Part shown: one piece after another, positions 26,146-34,704 of the stretch
How positions within the stretch are numbered: position 1 is the first letter of the stretch
Layout of the letters: each line of letters begins with the position of its first letter
Assembly (NCBI GenBank): GCA_046297935.1
Contig: JBKBHA010000011.1
Location: forward strand, 1-64,000
From: CAYMZZ01 sp046297935
GTDB lineage: Bacteria > Bacteroidota > Bacteroidia > Chitinophagales > Chitinophagaceae
Direction of reading: 5' to 3'
Length of the DNA stretch: 64,000 nt
The notes under the pieces: generated by a model
What the model saw: the letters and a program-made list of their open reading frames with translations, nothing else
Told to the model about the DNA's origin: nothing
Databases searched by the model: none
Program-made: the position numbers and the translations under genes

Positions 26146-27861
26146 ATGAAATGCATTTTAACGGTTGCTGTCTGCCTGTTTAGCTACTCTGTTCTTGCGC
26201 AAAAATCGTCGGTTTTTTGGGGCGATGAGTTCAAACTTAAAAGGGGTAGTACTGATTTGAGGGTTGTTTATGCCGACAAATCCGGGGTTTATCTACAGGA
26301 GGGACATTTAGCATTGAATACCTATTTTTTTGTTGGAGCCACCGTTCGTAGTTCAGCCACTCTTATTAAGCTAGATAAAAACCTCCATGAGCTGTATCGA
26401 AACGATTTTAATGGGGAATTGAAGGGAAAGGATTATTCACAGTTTTTTGTTATACAGGATCGCCTTTACCTCTTCGCAACGGTTGAACAACGTAAGGATA
26501 GAAGTATGCAGGTTTATGCCTGCGAACTTGATAAGAATACTGGAGCCTTAATGGGCGACTGGAGGAAGCTAGCTTCTTTTACCGCCGAGGGCAGTACTGA
26601 TCAAATGAGTTTCAAGCTCACACTTAATGCCGATAGTACCCGTATGATTATGGTCAGTGCAATCAAAGGCCGCGAAAAAAATGCATATATAATTCAGGAT
26701 TTCGACGCGAACATGGATCCTGGTTCCCCACCTGTAACGATAAAGAACGAATTTGACAATGATACCTATCAACTGCACGAAGTACTTTATACCGTTGAGA
26801 GAAAAATACTGCTGGTAGCTGGAATATATGAATACAGGGAAGGAAAGAAAAAGAAGACTAAGTTCTTGGATTTCGCCAATTTTAACATTCGCCTGTACGA
26901 TAAAACGGGAAAGTTTCAAAAGGAAGTCAATACGGAAATTGATGGCAGATGGTTGATCACTATGGCTTTAAGTCAGCAAATAAACAAAGATTTGATACTG
27001 GCTGCATTTTATTCCAACGAGAAAAGAGGGAAGTCAGTCGATGGTATGCTGGTGCAACGAATAAATTCACTTACGGGCGAAGTATTAAATACTGCTATGA
27101 AGGAAATTAACTATTCGCAGTTGACCGGCAATGAAAGTGTGGGATTAGGTAATTTGGAGGAAGTGGAAAGCAAGGAAGAAAGAATGGAACGGGAGAAAAT
27201 GGAAAAATCGAGAGACGAGGGCGAAGCGTTTTCTAATTATCTCCGCTTCCGAAGTATTTATTTTACCGAGGATAAAGGTTTAGTGATAATTGCAGAGAAC
27301 TTGCGGCATTTTAACTACACTTCCGAACGATATAATCCAGGGAATTCGCGCAGACCAGATCAATGGTCTTACACTCATTATTCTGTTTATGAATGTGGCG
27401 ATATTTTGGTCTGTAAAATGGACGAAAATGGCAGTATTGACTGGATGCGGGCATTGCCAAAATCTCAGAGAGAAGTGATTGTTCTTGGTAGCGGGACCGG
27501 TATGTCATCAGGGGGCTTCTACGATCCGGCTGACGGGCCATATCATGCGGGTTTTACTTCTCTGGCAAACAAAAATGAGGTACGGATCTTATTTAACGAT
27601 AGTCCTGACAATGCTTCAGTTACCCAACCTGGTCAGAAAGCGAAGTTGGTGAGCCGGTTTGGGAAGTCTGAGTGCTTCCTCGTGACAATTAATTTGGCCA
27701 CCGGCAACATTGAAAAAGAATCGCTCTTTCCCAATGCTCCAATTCCTACTTCGATGCCACGCTCAAGTACGGCGTTTGGTAACGAACTTTATATGATTGG
27801 GAAAGATGATCGCCCAATGGCGAGATCAAAAATTGCGGTGGCGAGAATCGTAATTGACTAA
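26146..27861 (+). CDS. Large secreted protein of unknown function
   Basis: This 571-residue protein has a signal peptide (1-18, V-L-A-Q) and no domain I recognise. The mature part is rich in repeated short beta strands of the kind L-x-L-x-x-x-Y, suggesting a propeller-like fold. A very charged helical insertion occurs around 340-365 (E-R-M-E-R-E-K-M-E-K). Related proteins appear widely in Bacteroidota as uncharacterised secreted proteins. It starts 70 bp after the M23 gene on the same strand. Confidence 0.65.
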   Translation: MKCILTVAVCLFSYSVLAQKSSVFWGDEFKLKRGSTDLRVVYADKSGVYLQEGHLALNTYFFVGATVRSSATLIKLDKNLHELYRNDFNGELKGKDYSQFFVIQDRLYLFATVEQRKDRSMQVYACELDKNTGALMGDWRKLASFTAEGSTDQMSFKLTLNADSTRMIMVSAIKGREKNAYIIQDFDANMDPGSPPVTIKNEFDNDTYQLHEVLYTVERKILLVAGIYEYREGKKKKTKFLDFANFNIRLYDKTGKFQKEVNTEIDGRWLITMALSQQINKDLILAAFYSNEKRGKSVDGMLVQRINSLTGEVLNTAMKEINYSQLTGNESVGLGNLEEVESKEERMEREKMEKSRDEGEAFSNYLRFRSIYFTEDKGLVIIAENLRHFNYTSERYNPGNSRRPDQWSYTHYSVYECGDILVCKMDENGSIDWMRALPKSQREVIVLGSGTGMSSGGFYDPADGPYHAGFTSLANKNEVRILFNDSPDNASVTQPGQKAKLVSRFGKSECFLVTINLATGNIEKESLFPNAPIPTSMPRSSTAFGNELYMIGKDDRPMARSKIAVARIVID

Positions 27862-27971
27862 GAAGAAGAACTTTTGCGACTTTTTTCTGCTTCGAATCTG
27901 GAGTTGGTTACTTCTTGTTTTTTGTGTTATGCAGTTCTATTTACCGAAGTCTATCTTTGGGATAAACTTAG

Positions 27972-28433
27972 ATGTTCATGGAACTTCTTGATATAAACTT
28001 TGGCGATTTCCTGATTTCTACCGATCGGTCAAAGATGGACCTCGTTGCCATCCATGATTTTTTGTCGAAGTACTCGGGCTGGAGTGATCATATCCCATTT
28101 GAACGCGTCAAAACCTCTATCGAAAATTCCCTCAATTTTGGACTCTTTCATAAAGGGCGACAGATTGGGTTCGCCCGTGTGATTTCCGATTTTTCAACCA
28201 TTGCTTACCTCGGCGACATTTACGTGCTGGATGATTACCGTGGGCAGGGTCTTTCGAAGAAGCTGATGGATGCGGTAATGGGGCACCCCAATCTGCAGGG
28301 GTTGCGTCGATGGATTCTGTTGACTTCCACTGCCGACTGGCTTTATGAGAAATATGGATTTGTGAAAGTGCCTAATCCCGAAATTTATATGGAACTGTAT
28401 AATCCGAATGTTTATAAGGAGAGCTCCAAATGA
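27972..28433 (+). CDS. GNAT-family N-acetyltransferase
   Basis: The 153-residue protein has the GNAT fold: L-G-D-I-Y-V-L near 76-82, followed by the acetyl-CoA pyrophosphate loop D-D-Y-R-G-Q-G-L-S-K-K-L (Q/R-x-x-G-x-G/A) near 83-94, and the terminal W-L-Y-E-K-Y-G-F. The substrate is unknown. An ATG two codons downstream is equally possible as the start. Its TGA overlaps the ATG of the next gene by 4 bp, so the two are translationally coupled. Confidence 0.88.
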   Translation: MFMELLDINFGDFLISTDRSKMDLVAIHDFLSKYSGWSDHIPFERVKTSIENSLNFGLFHKGRQIGFARVISDFSTIAYLGDIYVLDDYRGQGLSKKLMDAVMGHPNLQGLRRWILLTSTADWLYEKYGFVKVPNPEIYMELYNPNVYKESSK

Positions 28434-28957
28434 AAAACTATTTAATTGTACCCGGTCTCGGCAATTCCGGCCCCGATCACTGGCAAAGTTATTTTGAGCG
28501 GACAGGTCCCAATTTTGCACGTATTGAACAACGCGATTGGGATGCGCCTGTATGCGATGACTGGATAGAAAACATCGAACAGGAGGTACAAAACTTTGAT
28601 CCGGGAACCGTGGTTTTAATTGGACATAGCCTCGGTTGTGCGGCAATTGTACATTGGGCGGCCCGATACAAGACGAAGATTGCGGGAGCCATGTTGGTTG
28701 CTCCCAGCGATCCTGAAGCAGACATATATACCTTTCCGGCTAAGGGCTTCTCGCCGCTGCCGCTGGTAAACCTGGATTTTCCTTCGCTGGTTGTTGCGAG
28801 CGCCAACGATATCTGGGTTACCCTCGAGCGTGCGCGCTTCTTTGCTGAAAACTGGGGGAGCGAATTGATTGATCTCGGTGATGCCGGACATATCAACGTT
28901 GCCTCAGGTCATACCAATTGGGACGAAGGCCTGCGTTTGCTGCAGGGGGTTGGATGA
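28430..28957 (+). CDS. RBBP9/YdeN-family serine hydrolase
   Basis: This 175-residue alpha/beta hydrolase has the family's opening L-I-V-P-G-L-G-N-S-G-P-D-H-W, the nucleophile elbow G-H-S67-L-G-C, and a His in G-D-A-G-H-I-N near 148-154. The Asp of the triad lies in A-S-A-N-D-I-W-V. RBBP9-type enzymes are esterases or peptidases of unknown natural substrate. It is coupled to the GNAT gene by a 4-bp overlap. Confidence 0.88.
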   Translation: MKNYLIVPGLGNSGPDHWQSYFERTGPNFARIEQRDWDAPVCDDWIENIEQEVQNFDPGTVVLIGHSLGCAAIVHWAARYKTKIAGAMLVAPSDPEADIYTFPAKGFSPLPLVNLDFPSLVVASANDIWVTLERARFFAENWGSELIDLGDAGHINVASGHTNWDEGLRLLQGVG

Positions 28958-29000
28958 ACTCTGATAAATTTAATTTGATCCAGCCTCATTGTGAACCAAC

Positions 29001-29037
29001 TTTTGTACATTTGCAACAAAGTTGCAAATGTACAAAA
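29001..29037. promoter_or_regulatory. Perfect 17-bp inverted repeat over the start codon
   Basis: The left arm (29001-29017) TTTTGTACATTTGCAAC and the right arm (29021-29037) are exact reverse complements, separated by AAA. The right arm contains the ATG at 29028. The left arm also contains TACATTTG, which fits the Bacteroidota -7 box, though no -33 box is correctly spaced. It is either a strong operator or an mRNA hairpin that hides the start codon. Confidence 0.75.
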
Positions 29038-29937
29038 ACAAATACGAAGTCATAATCATTGGTGGCAGCTATTCAGGTCTTTCGGCAGCGATGGCTTTGG
29101 GACGTTCCATGCGTCGGGTGCTGGTGATAGATAGTGGCGCCCCATGCAACCGCCAGACTCCACATTCCCATAATTTCCTGTCGCGTGATGGTGAACGCCC
29201 CGATGTAATTTTCTGCAATTGCCCTTGCGCAGTTAAAGGCTTACGAGTCGGTGGAATGGGAATCGGGACTGGCGGTTGAAGGAAAGAAAGTTTCAGATGG
29301 ATTCGAGGTAACATTGGAAGACGGCCGCCGGTTTCAATCGGGGAAACTCATATTGGCTACCGGGCTCCACGACATCATGCCCTCCATACCTGGTTTTGCC
29401 GAATGTTGGGGCATAAGTGTTATTCATTGTCCCTACTGCCACGGTTACGAAGTTCGCCATCAGAAAACCGGCATTCTGGCTAATGGTGAAATGGCTATAC
29501 ATTACGCACAACTAATTTCCAACTGGACAAAGGATCTGACTATCCTTAGCAACGGGCCAGCTACACTGAACCCGGAGGAAATGGCCAGGCTCCAAAGAAA
29601 AAACATCGGCCTGATTGAAACGGAAATCGAGCAGTTGCAACATAACCACGGACATCTACAACAGGTAGTATTTCGTGATGGCACCCAACTGAACCTTAGC
29701 GCGGTATATGCAAGACCAGCGTTTGAACAGAATTCCACGATTCCGACGCAATTAGGCTGTACGCTCACCGAACAGGGACTGCTGCAGGTAGATATGTTTC
29801 AAAAAACCAGCGTAAACGATGTATTTGCCTGTGGCGACAATACTACCCTGATGCGATCAGTAGCCGCGGCGGTAGCGGCTGGAAATATGGCAGGCGCGGC
29901 GTTGAATAATGAACTCACTGTTGCCGAATTTCAATAA
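29028..29937 (+). pseudogene. Thioredoxin-reductase-like FAD oxidoreductase, frameshifted
   Basis: Two frames together encode one NAD(P)/FAD-dependent oxidoreductase of the TrxB/AhpF type. The first (from ATG 29028) has the FAD-binding I-I-G-G-S-Y-S-G-L-S-A-A and A-P-C-N-R. It shifts frame at the T-run 29209-29212, after which the second frame continues F-S-A-I-A-L-A-Q-L-K. The second carries the redox motif C-P-Y-C-H-G-Y-E and F-A-C-G-D-N near the end. Adding one T restores a continuous protein of about 302 residues. It is either a true pseudogene or an assembly error in a short homopolymer. Confidence 0.85.
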
Positions 29938-29996
29938 AGCAAAGTTTATCATATGAGTCGTCTTCCCCGGAGCCGGGAAATATTTCAAAAATTTAA

Positions 29997-30019
29997 TAGT
30001 CTATAAATTTGGTAGACTA
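29997..30019. promoter_or_regulatory. Operator-like dyad, copy 1, upstream of TonB receptor
   Basis: TAGTCTA and TAGACTA are inverted arms around a 9-bp AT-rich centre. The 23-bp site has the same length and nearly the same sequence as the site at 30130-30152. Confidence 0.6.
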
Positions 30020-30129
30020 ATAAACTCCGCCTAAGTTTGTGTCCTAATCATTACCAGTATGCAATATTGTAAACCTATCTGCAGAATCTGCGATTAAAAT
30101 TTCTGATCAAAACTATTTTTTTAATTTAT

Positions 30130-30152
30130 TAGTCTACAAAAATGGTAGACTA
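30130..30152. promoter_or_regulatory. Operator-like dyad, copy 2, upstream of TonB receptor
   Basis: TAGTCTAC and GTAGACTA are perfect 8-bp inverted arms with a 7-bp centre. The site ends 22 bp before the receptor start at 30175. Two like-spaced copies suggest binding by a dimeric repressor; an Rrf2-type or similar regulator is possible but not shown. Confidence 0.65.
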
Positions 30153-30174
30153 CTAATTTCAATTTTCGATTTTT

Positions 30175-32718
30175 ATGAGGAAGAGTTTATTGCTGGCAAC
30201 GGTGCTGTTGCCGGTATTGGTTTCAGCGCAACTTACCGGGCGTGTGCTGAACGAAAAAAATGAGATTGTACCATTTGCCACTGTCGCTGTTCGGGGAGCT
30301 TCAGGTACACAGACCGATTCTCTTGGCTTTTTTAGTCTCCCTGTTCCGGACAAAATTCCTTTTACACTGATGGTCACTTCTATTGGCTATCGGCCATACG
30401 AGCAGGTGTTCCGGTCGGTGCCCGACAGTACGGTGCTGGTCCGACTCGAAGCTTTGTATCGGCAGGATACCGTAGTGATCATTACTTCGCGCCGCCGCCG
30501 GGAAGCGTTGCAGGATGTGCCAATTGCTATATCTGTGCTGGGAGGCAAACAAATAGATGACGCGGGAGCATTTAATGTAACACGTGCTAAGGAGATCATA
30601 CCGTCGGTACAAATGTACACGTCGAATCCACGCAACACGGGTGTAAATATAAGAGGGATTGGCTCACCGTTCGGTCTTACCAACGATGGTCTTGATCCGG
30701 GTGTTGGCTTCTACATTGATGGTGTGTACATGGCGCGGCCAGCAATTGCTACTTTAGACTTTCTCGACGTGGAACGTATTGAAGTACTGCGCGGTCCGCA
30801 GGGTACGCTGTTCGGCAAGAATACCACGGCCGGCGCTTTCAATATCATTACCCGCAAACCAACCTTCACTTCAGGCGTAAACATCGAGACCAGTTTTGGC
30901 AACTACGGATTTGTGCAGGCCAAAGCTTCGGTTACCGGTCCATTGAATCCGAAACTGGCGGGTCGTTTATCTTTCTCGGGCACCCAGCGCGATGGCACCG
31001 TTTATAATCTGCGAACCCAACAGCATATCAACGATATCAACAACCTCGGATTGAAAGGCCAGTTGTTGTATAAACCAACTGGCCGACTTGAAATCCTTTT
31101 TTCGGCCGACTTTTCTCGTCAGCGCCCCAATGGTTACGCTCAGGTGCTGGCCGGTGTAACCAGCACGCAGCGAGCGGCCTACCGTCAGTTTAGTTCCATC
31201 ATTGCCGACCTTAATTATACAGCACCGAGTTATAATGCATTCGACAGAGTGGTAGATCACGATACACCATGGCGTTCTGGCAATGATCTGGGAGGAGCAT
31301 CGGTGAATGCCGATCTGGAATGGGGGCCGGGTGTGTTGACTTCGACAACAGCCTATCGGTACTGGAATTGGGATCCTTCCAACGACCGTGATTTTACCGG
31401 TCTGCAAGCCCTTGCCAAATCACAGAACCCGGCAAAGCATAAAAGCTGGTCGCAGGAGTTCAGATATGCAGGTAGTTTCAGCGATAAACTCAGCGGGGTG
31501 GTGGGTGCATTCCTGCTCGGGCAGGAAGTTACCATCAATGGCACAGAAGAGTCGGGCAATGCACAATGGCGATTTTCAAAAAGCTCAACCAGTAATCTTT
31601 GGTCAACACCCGGACTCTTCGAAGGTTATGGTATCTATACCAACTCGTCCATACGCTCTTTGAGCGCAGCATTGTTTGCCAATATCGATTGGGAATTGGC
31701 GCGTGGATTTCATGTTCAGCCGGGTATTCGATACAATTATGATGAAAAGGATGTGATTTATGATCGCGTGGCACGGGGTGGACTGGAGACAAGCGATCCG
31801 GCGCTGTTGGCACTTAAACGCGCTGTGTACAGCAGCCAGTCGTACGCAGCCGATGCCTTTGAAAACAATCTTACCTACCAGCTGACGGTGTCCTATCGTC
31901 CTAACCAGCAATTGAACGCTTACGCTACCTATTCAACCAGTTTTAAACCAGTGGGAGTAAATGTGGCAGGCCTTCCTACCGTAAACGGAGAGGTAGCGCT
32001 TGACCTTGCCGTAATTAAGCCCGAGTATGACCGGCATTATGAAGTAGGCATCAAGACAACGCCCTGGCGCAACTTCACGCTAAACCTGACACTACATAAT
32101 TCCGATATTGACGACTATCAAACCAATGTACAGGCTGCAGAATTGGGCGTAAACCGTGGCTATATTGCCAATGCGGAAAAGGTAAGAGTACGTGGAGCAG
32201 AGCTCGATGTAAATCTGTTATTGAACAAGCATTTTACTTTTTATGGAGCGCTTGCCTATACCGAGGGAAATTATATTTCATTTACCAATGCACCACTGCC
32301 ATTGGAGGAGACAGGGGCTTCCGTTTCATTCAAAGATATATCTGGTGGTCGCCTGCCGGGAATTTCGAAATGGGCGGGGTCTTTTGGTGGAGAATATTCA
32401 ACTGTAGCGGTATTCCTGGGCTTTCCCACCCGCTTTTTTGTTGCATTCGACGGATTTTCCCGATCGTCTTTCTCATCCAGCGCCACACCATCTGCTGTAT
32501 TGAATATCGACGGATATGCTTTGTTCAATGGTCGTATCGGGTTCAAGGCGAGTGAGGGACTTTCCGTCTTTGCATGGGCGAGAAATATTTTTGATAAGGA
32601 TTATCACGAACAACTACTGGCGGCGGGAGGAAATGCGGGGCATTATGCATCGGTGCTGGGCGATCCGCGGACGTTTGGGATTACAGTGCGGTATGGGGTG
32701 GTGAGAGGTGAAAGGTGA
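30175..32718 (+). CDS. TonB-dependent receptor with carboxypeptidase-like N-domain
   Basis: This 847-residue outer-membrane receptor starts with a signal peptide (1-18), then a carboxypeptidase-regulatory-like beta-sandwich (about 20-95), a plug domain (about 105-225, with V-P-I-A-I-S-V, N-I-R-G-I-G and R-G-P-Q-G-T-L-F-G-K-N-T), and a long 22-strand-type barrel. It has the layout of siderophore/vitamin-type receptors; no SusD partner is adjacent, so it is not a typical glycan-import pair. The last strand V-R-Y-G is followed by V-V-R-G-E-R encoded in the adjacent GGTGAGAG repeat, which has replaced the usual end. The two dyads upstream probably regulate it. Confidence 0.92.
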   Translation: MRKSLLLATVLLPVLVSAQLTGRVLNEKNEIVPFATVAVRGASGTQTDSLGFFSLPVPDKIPFTLMVTSIGYRPYEQVFRSVPDSTVLVRLEALYRQDTVVIITSRRRREALQDVPIAISVLGGKQIDDAGAFNVTRAKEIIPSVQMYTSNPRNTGVNIRGIGSPFGLTNDGLDPGVGFYIDGVYMARPAIATLDFLDVERIEVLRGPQGTLFGKNTTAGAFNIITRKPTFTSGVNIETSFGNYGFVQAKASVTGPLNPKLAGRLSFSGTQRDGTVYNLRTQQHINDINNLGLKGQLLYKPTGRLEILFSADFSRQRPNGYAQVLAGVTSTQRAAYRQFSSIIADLNYTAPSYNAFDRVVDHDTPWRSGNDLGGASVNADLEWGPGVLTSTTAYRYWNWDPSNDRDFTGLQALAKSQNPAKHKSWSQEFRYAGSFSDKLSGVVGAFLLGQEVTINGTEESGNAQWRFSKSSTSNLWSTPGLFEGYGIYTNSSIRSLSAALFANIDWELARGFHVQPGIRYNYDEKDVIYDRVARGGLETSDPALLALKRAVYSSQSYAADAFENNLTYQLTVSYRPNQQLNAYATYSTSFKPVGVNVAGLPTVNGEVALDLAVIKPEYDRHYEVGIKTTPWRNFTLNLTLHNSDIDDYQTNVQAAELGVNRGYIANAEKVRVRGAELDVNLLLNKHFTFYGALAYTEGNYISFTNAPLPLEETGASVSFKDISGGRLPGISKWAGSFGGEYSTVAVFLGFPTRFFVAFDGFSRSSFSSSATPSAVLNIDGYALFNGRIGFKASEGLSVFAWARNIFDKDYHEQLLAAGGNAGHYASVLGDPRTFGITVRYGVVRGER

Positions 32719-32861
32719 GAGGTGAAAGGTGAGAGGTGGAAGGTGAGAGGTGAGAGGCGTGAAACGTGAAAGGTGAGAGGTGAAAGGTGAGAGGTGAAAG
32801 GTGAGAGGTGAGAGGTGAAACGGGAGAGACGTGAAACGTGAAACGTGAGACGTGAAACGTG
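32699..32861. repeat. GGTGAGAGGTGAAA simple repeat array
   Basis: A degenerate short-period array of GGTGAGA/GGTGAAA/CGTGAAAC units runs from the last codons of the TonB receptor to about 32861. The reverse-complement array is at 33079-33164. Together they frame a hairpin element. Confidence 0.85.
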
Positions 32862-32871
32862 ATAGGGAAGA

Positions 32872-33044
32872 ACCTGCATCAAATCTGCGTCATCTGCGAA
32901 AAAAAATCTGTGTAAATCTGTGCAAAAATCTGCGAAATAATCTGCGTATTCTGCGGGAACTGAAAACGATTTACTGTTCGCGTGCTTCAAAATAGTGCAG
33001 CAGTTCTGTTCCCGCAGAATACGCAGATTATTTCGCAGATTTTT
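32872..33044. repeat. CTGCG/CTGTG hairpin element with a perfect 37-bp inverted repeat
   Basis: The left half holds several AAATCTGYG units. 32924-32960 is exactly complementary to 33008-33044 (37 bp, 47-bp loop). The 39077-39213 element shares the same units and the CAGCAGTTCTG core, so this is a dispersed element, REP-like in character. No coding potential is seen in this stretch. Confidence 0.85.
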
Positions 33045-33056
33045 CTTCTTCCCACG

Positions 33057-33076
33057 CCCCAACGCATGCGTTGGGG
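33057..33076. repeat. Perfect 20-bp palindrome
   Basis: CCCCAACGCATGCGTTGGGG is its own reverse complement. It lies between the CTGCG hairpin and the CTCTCACC array and looks like a REP-type half-element or a remnant of a palindromic repeat. Confidence 0.8.
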
Positions 33077-33078
33077 CT

Positions 33079-33164
33079 ACCTCTCACCTCTCACCTCTCA
33101 CCTCTCACCTTTCACCTCTCACCGTTCACCTCTCACCTCTCACCTTTCACCTCTCACCTCTCTC
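33079..33164. repeat. CTCTCACC simple repeat array (inverse of 32699-32861)
   Basis: About ten units of ACCTCTC/ACCTTTC run into the 3' end of the desaturase gene, whose last codons and stop lie inside it. The orientation is inverted relative to the first array. Confidence 0.85.
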
Positions 33165-34172
33165 CATCATATACCTCTTCAAAAACTCCTTCTTCGAATC
33201 ATGGTAAGAGGAAACTACACCGATGCGGTGCATACAATATATGAATATCCAGGCCGGGTCGATTTGGTGCTTTAGGAATCCTGCACGGGCGCTGCCGGGG
33301 TAGAGGTGATGATTATTGTGCCATTCGCCAGTGAATAGGCCGGGTCGGGTCTGGTTGACCGACAAATTACTTCGATCAAAGTCAACCCCATCCACATGCT
33401 TTTCTTCGCCTTTGGCATGTCCGGTATAATTGAATGCGCGTACCAATATAAACCAGAGCATAGCGCCACTAAAGATGGCGCAAGCCAGCGCATGTCCACC
33501 GATGAGGTACAACATAAAATACCAGAATGCCCAGTTTAGCAACCAGGTCAGGATCGTGTAGGCCGGATGTGCAATCGATCCCCAGCGCTGGTATTGTTTA
33601 TACGAATTGATCCATACTCCTGTATGTTTCATGAATCCACTGGCCTTCTGATATTCTTTTTCGGAAAGATCATCCGCTATGCGCTGGTGGTTGAACTCTG
33701 CAAGCATGCAGTACCAGAACCCGCCACGGGCATTATAAGGATCGCCCGGAAGGTCCGATTTGGCATGATGAACGTGGTGCGAAACCACATAGATCTCTTC
33801 AGGCAAAGTTTTAATTACGAGGTGTTGCGTCAGAAAGCGCCAGATAGGGTGACTGAATTTATAAGCCCGATGGGTGCAATAGCGGTGAAACCAGACGGTG
33901 CCATGTGTGCCCATGATGATCATGGCATAAATCACAATAGCCACGAGCAGATACCAGGTAAAATGTTCAGTTACGAAAAAATAAAGAAAGGGAGTCATGC
34001 TGGCGATCATGACGATTGCCAACAGTGATATCCAATTTTTCTTTGATCGAAAGATATTTATTCGTGACAGCGCTTCTCGAAGCAATTGTTTGCCGCTAGG
34101 AATGACAAGCGAACCGTTTTCATCCTTCCAACCATATGAAGGTCGGTGTAAGATTTTTTCAATAAATGACAT
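33147..34172 (-). CDS. Fatty-acid desaturase (Delta9 acyl-CoA/acyl-lipid type)
   Basis: The 341-residue membrane enzyme has the three His boxes of Delta9 desaturases in order: H-R-Y-C-T-H (near 96-101), H-H-V-H-H (near 132-136) and E-W-H-N-N-H-H (near 273-279), with four transmembrane segments between. It would introduce double bonds into membrane acyl chains using di-iron and oxygen. The C-terminus ends M-M-E-R-G-E-R, where the final residues come from the CTCTCACC repeat rather than the family. It is the last gene of a minus-strand run after RRM, unknown and cold-shock genes, which suggests a cold response. Confidence 0.92.
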   Translation of the reverse strand: MSFIEKILHRPSYGWKDENGSLVIPSGKQLLREALSRINIFRSKKNWISLLAIVMIASMTPFLYFFVTEHFTWYLLVAIVIYAMIIMGTHGTVWFHRYCTHRAYKFSHPIWRFLTQHLVIKTLPEEIYVVSHHVHHAKSDLPGDPYNARGGFWYCMLAEFNHQRIADDLSEKEYQKASGFMKHTGVWINSYKQYQRWGSIAHPAYTILTWLLNWAFWYFMLYLIGGHALACAIFSGAMLWFILVRAFNYTGHAKGEEKHVDGVDFDRSNLSVNQTRPGLFTGEWHNNHHLYPGSARAGFLKHQIDPAWIFIYCMHRIGVVSSYHDSKKEFLKRYMMERGER

Positions 34173-34213
34173 GAGTGCTACTATGGGTTGGAATAAATGA
34201 GCCTAATTTTTTT

Positions 34214-34657
34214 CTAGATTTTCTTGACATTTACAGCCACCAGGCCACGATCGCCATACTCGGTTTCGTATCGAACCTTATCGTTTAGCTGAACCGCCTC
34301 CTGCAAATTGCTGGCATGTACAAAAATTTTCTCGCGGCTGCCATCTTCAATGATGAAACCGAATCCTTTTTCTTCGTTGAAAAAATTAATACTGCCAGTG
34401 CGGGTATTGTCGCGCATGTTGCCGGCCGGAATGGCAATCTGAATGTCTTCGGCGTTGTACGTCTTCCTATTGCGGGGATCGGGCGGAGTCTCTGAAATAT
34501 TTCCGTTCTCGTCAATATAGGCCATCATGTCATCCAGGCTTTTTGTTTTCTTTTCTCCCTGCTTCCTTTCTTCCATTTTCTGCTGCTTATCCTGTCTGCG
34601 TTTCAGCCTTTGTTGCTCTTTGCTTCTTTTGTTGTAAGTCTCTTTTGATTTTGCCAT
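34214..34657 (-). CDS. Cold-shock domain protein with basic N-terminal extension
   Basis: This 147-residue protein ends in a cold-shock domain (residues 88-147): G-S-I-N-F-F-N-E-E-K-G-F-G-F-I carries the RNP1 motif and I-F-V-H-A-S-N carries RNP2. The first 40 residues are a Lys/Arg/Glu/Gln-rich helix, common in the Bacteroidota type. It is an RNA chaperone candidate. It lies 47 bp after the unknown gene and 41 bp before the desaturase gene, consistent with a common transcript. Confidence 0.9.
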   Translation of the reverse strand: MAKSKETYNKRSKEQQRLKRRQDKQQKMEERKQGEKKTKSLDDMMAYIDENGNISETPPDPRNRKTYNAEDIQIAIPAGNMRDNTRTGSINFFNEEKGFGFIIEDGSREKIFVHASNLQEAVQLNDKVRYETEYGDRGLVAVNVKKI

Positions 34658-34704
34658 AAGTTATCCCTGCAAAAATTTGTTTTAATTTATAAATAATATC
34701 TTAA

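Noticed and set aside
15534..32718. Polysaccharide utilisation locus from amylase plus TonB receptor
   Set aside because: The amylase is cytoplasmic, the receptor is 13 kb away, and no SusD-like lipoprotein is present.
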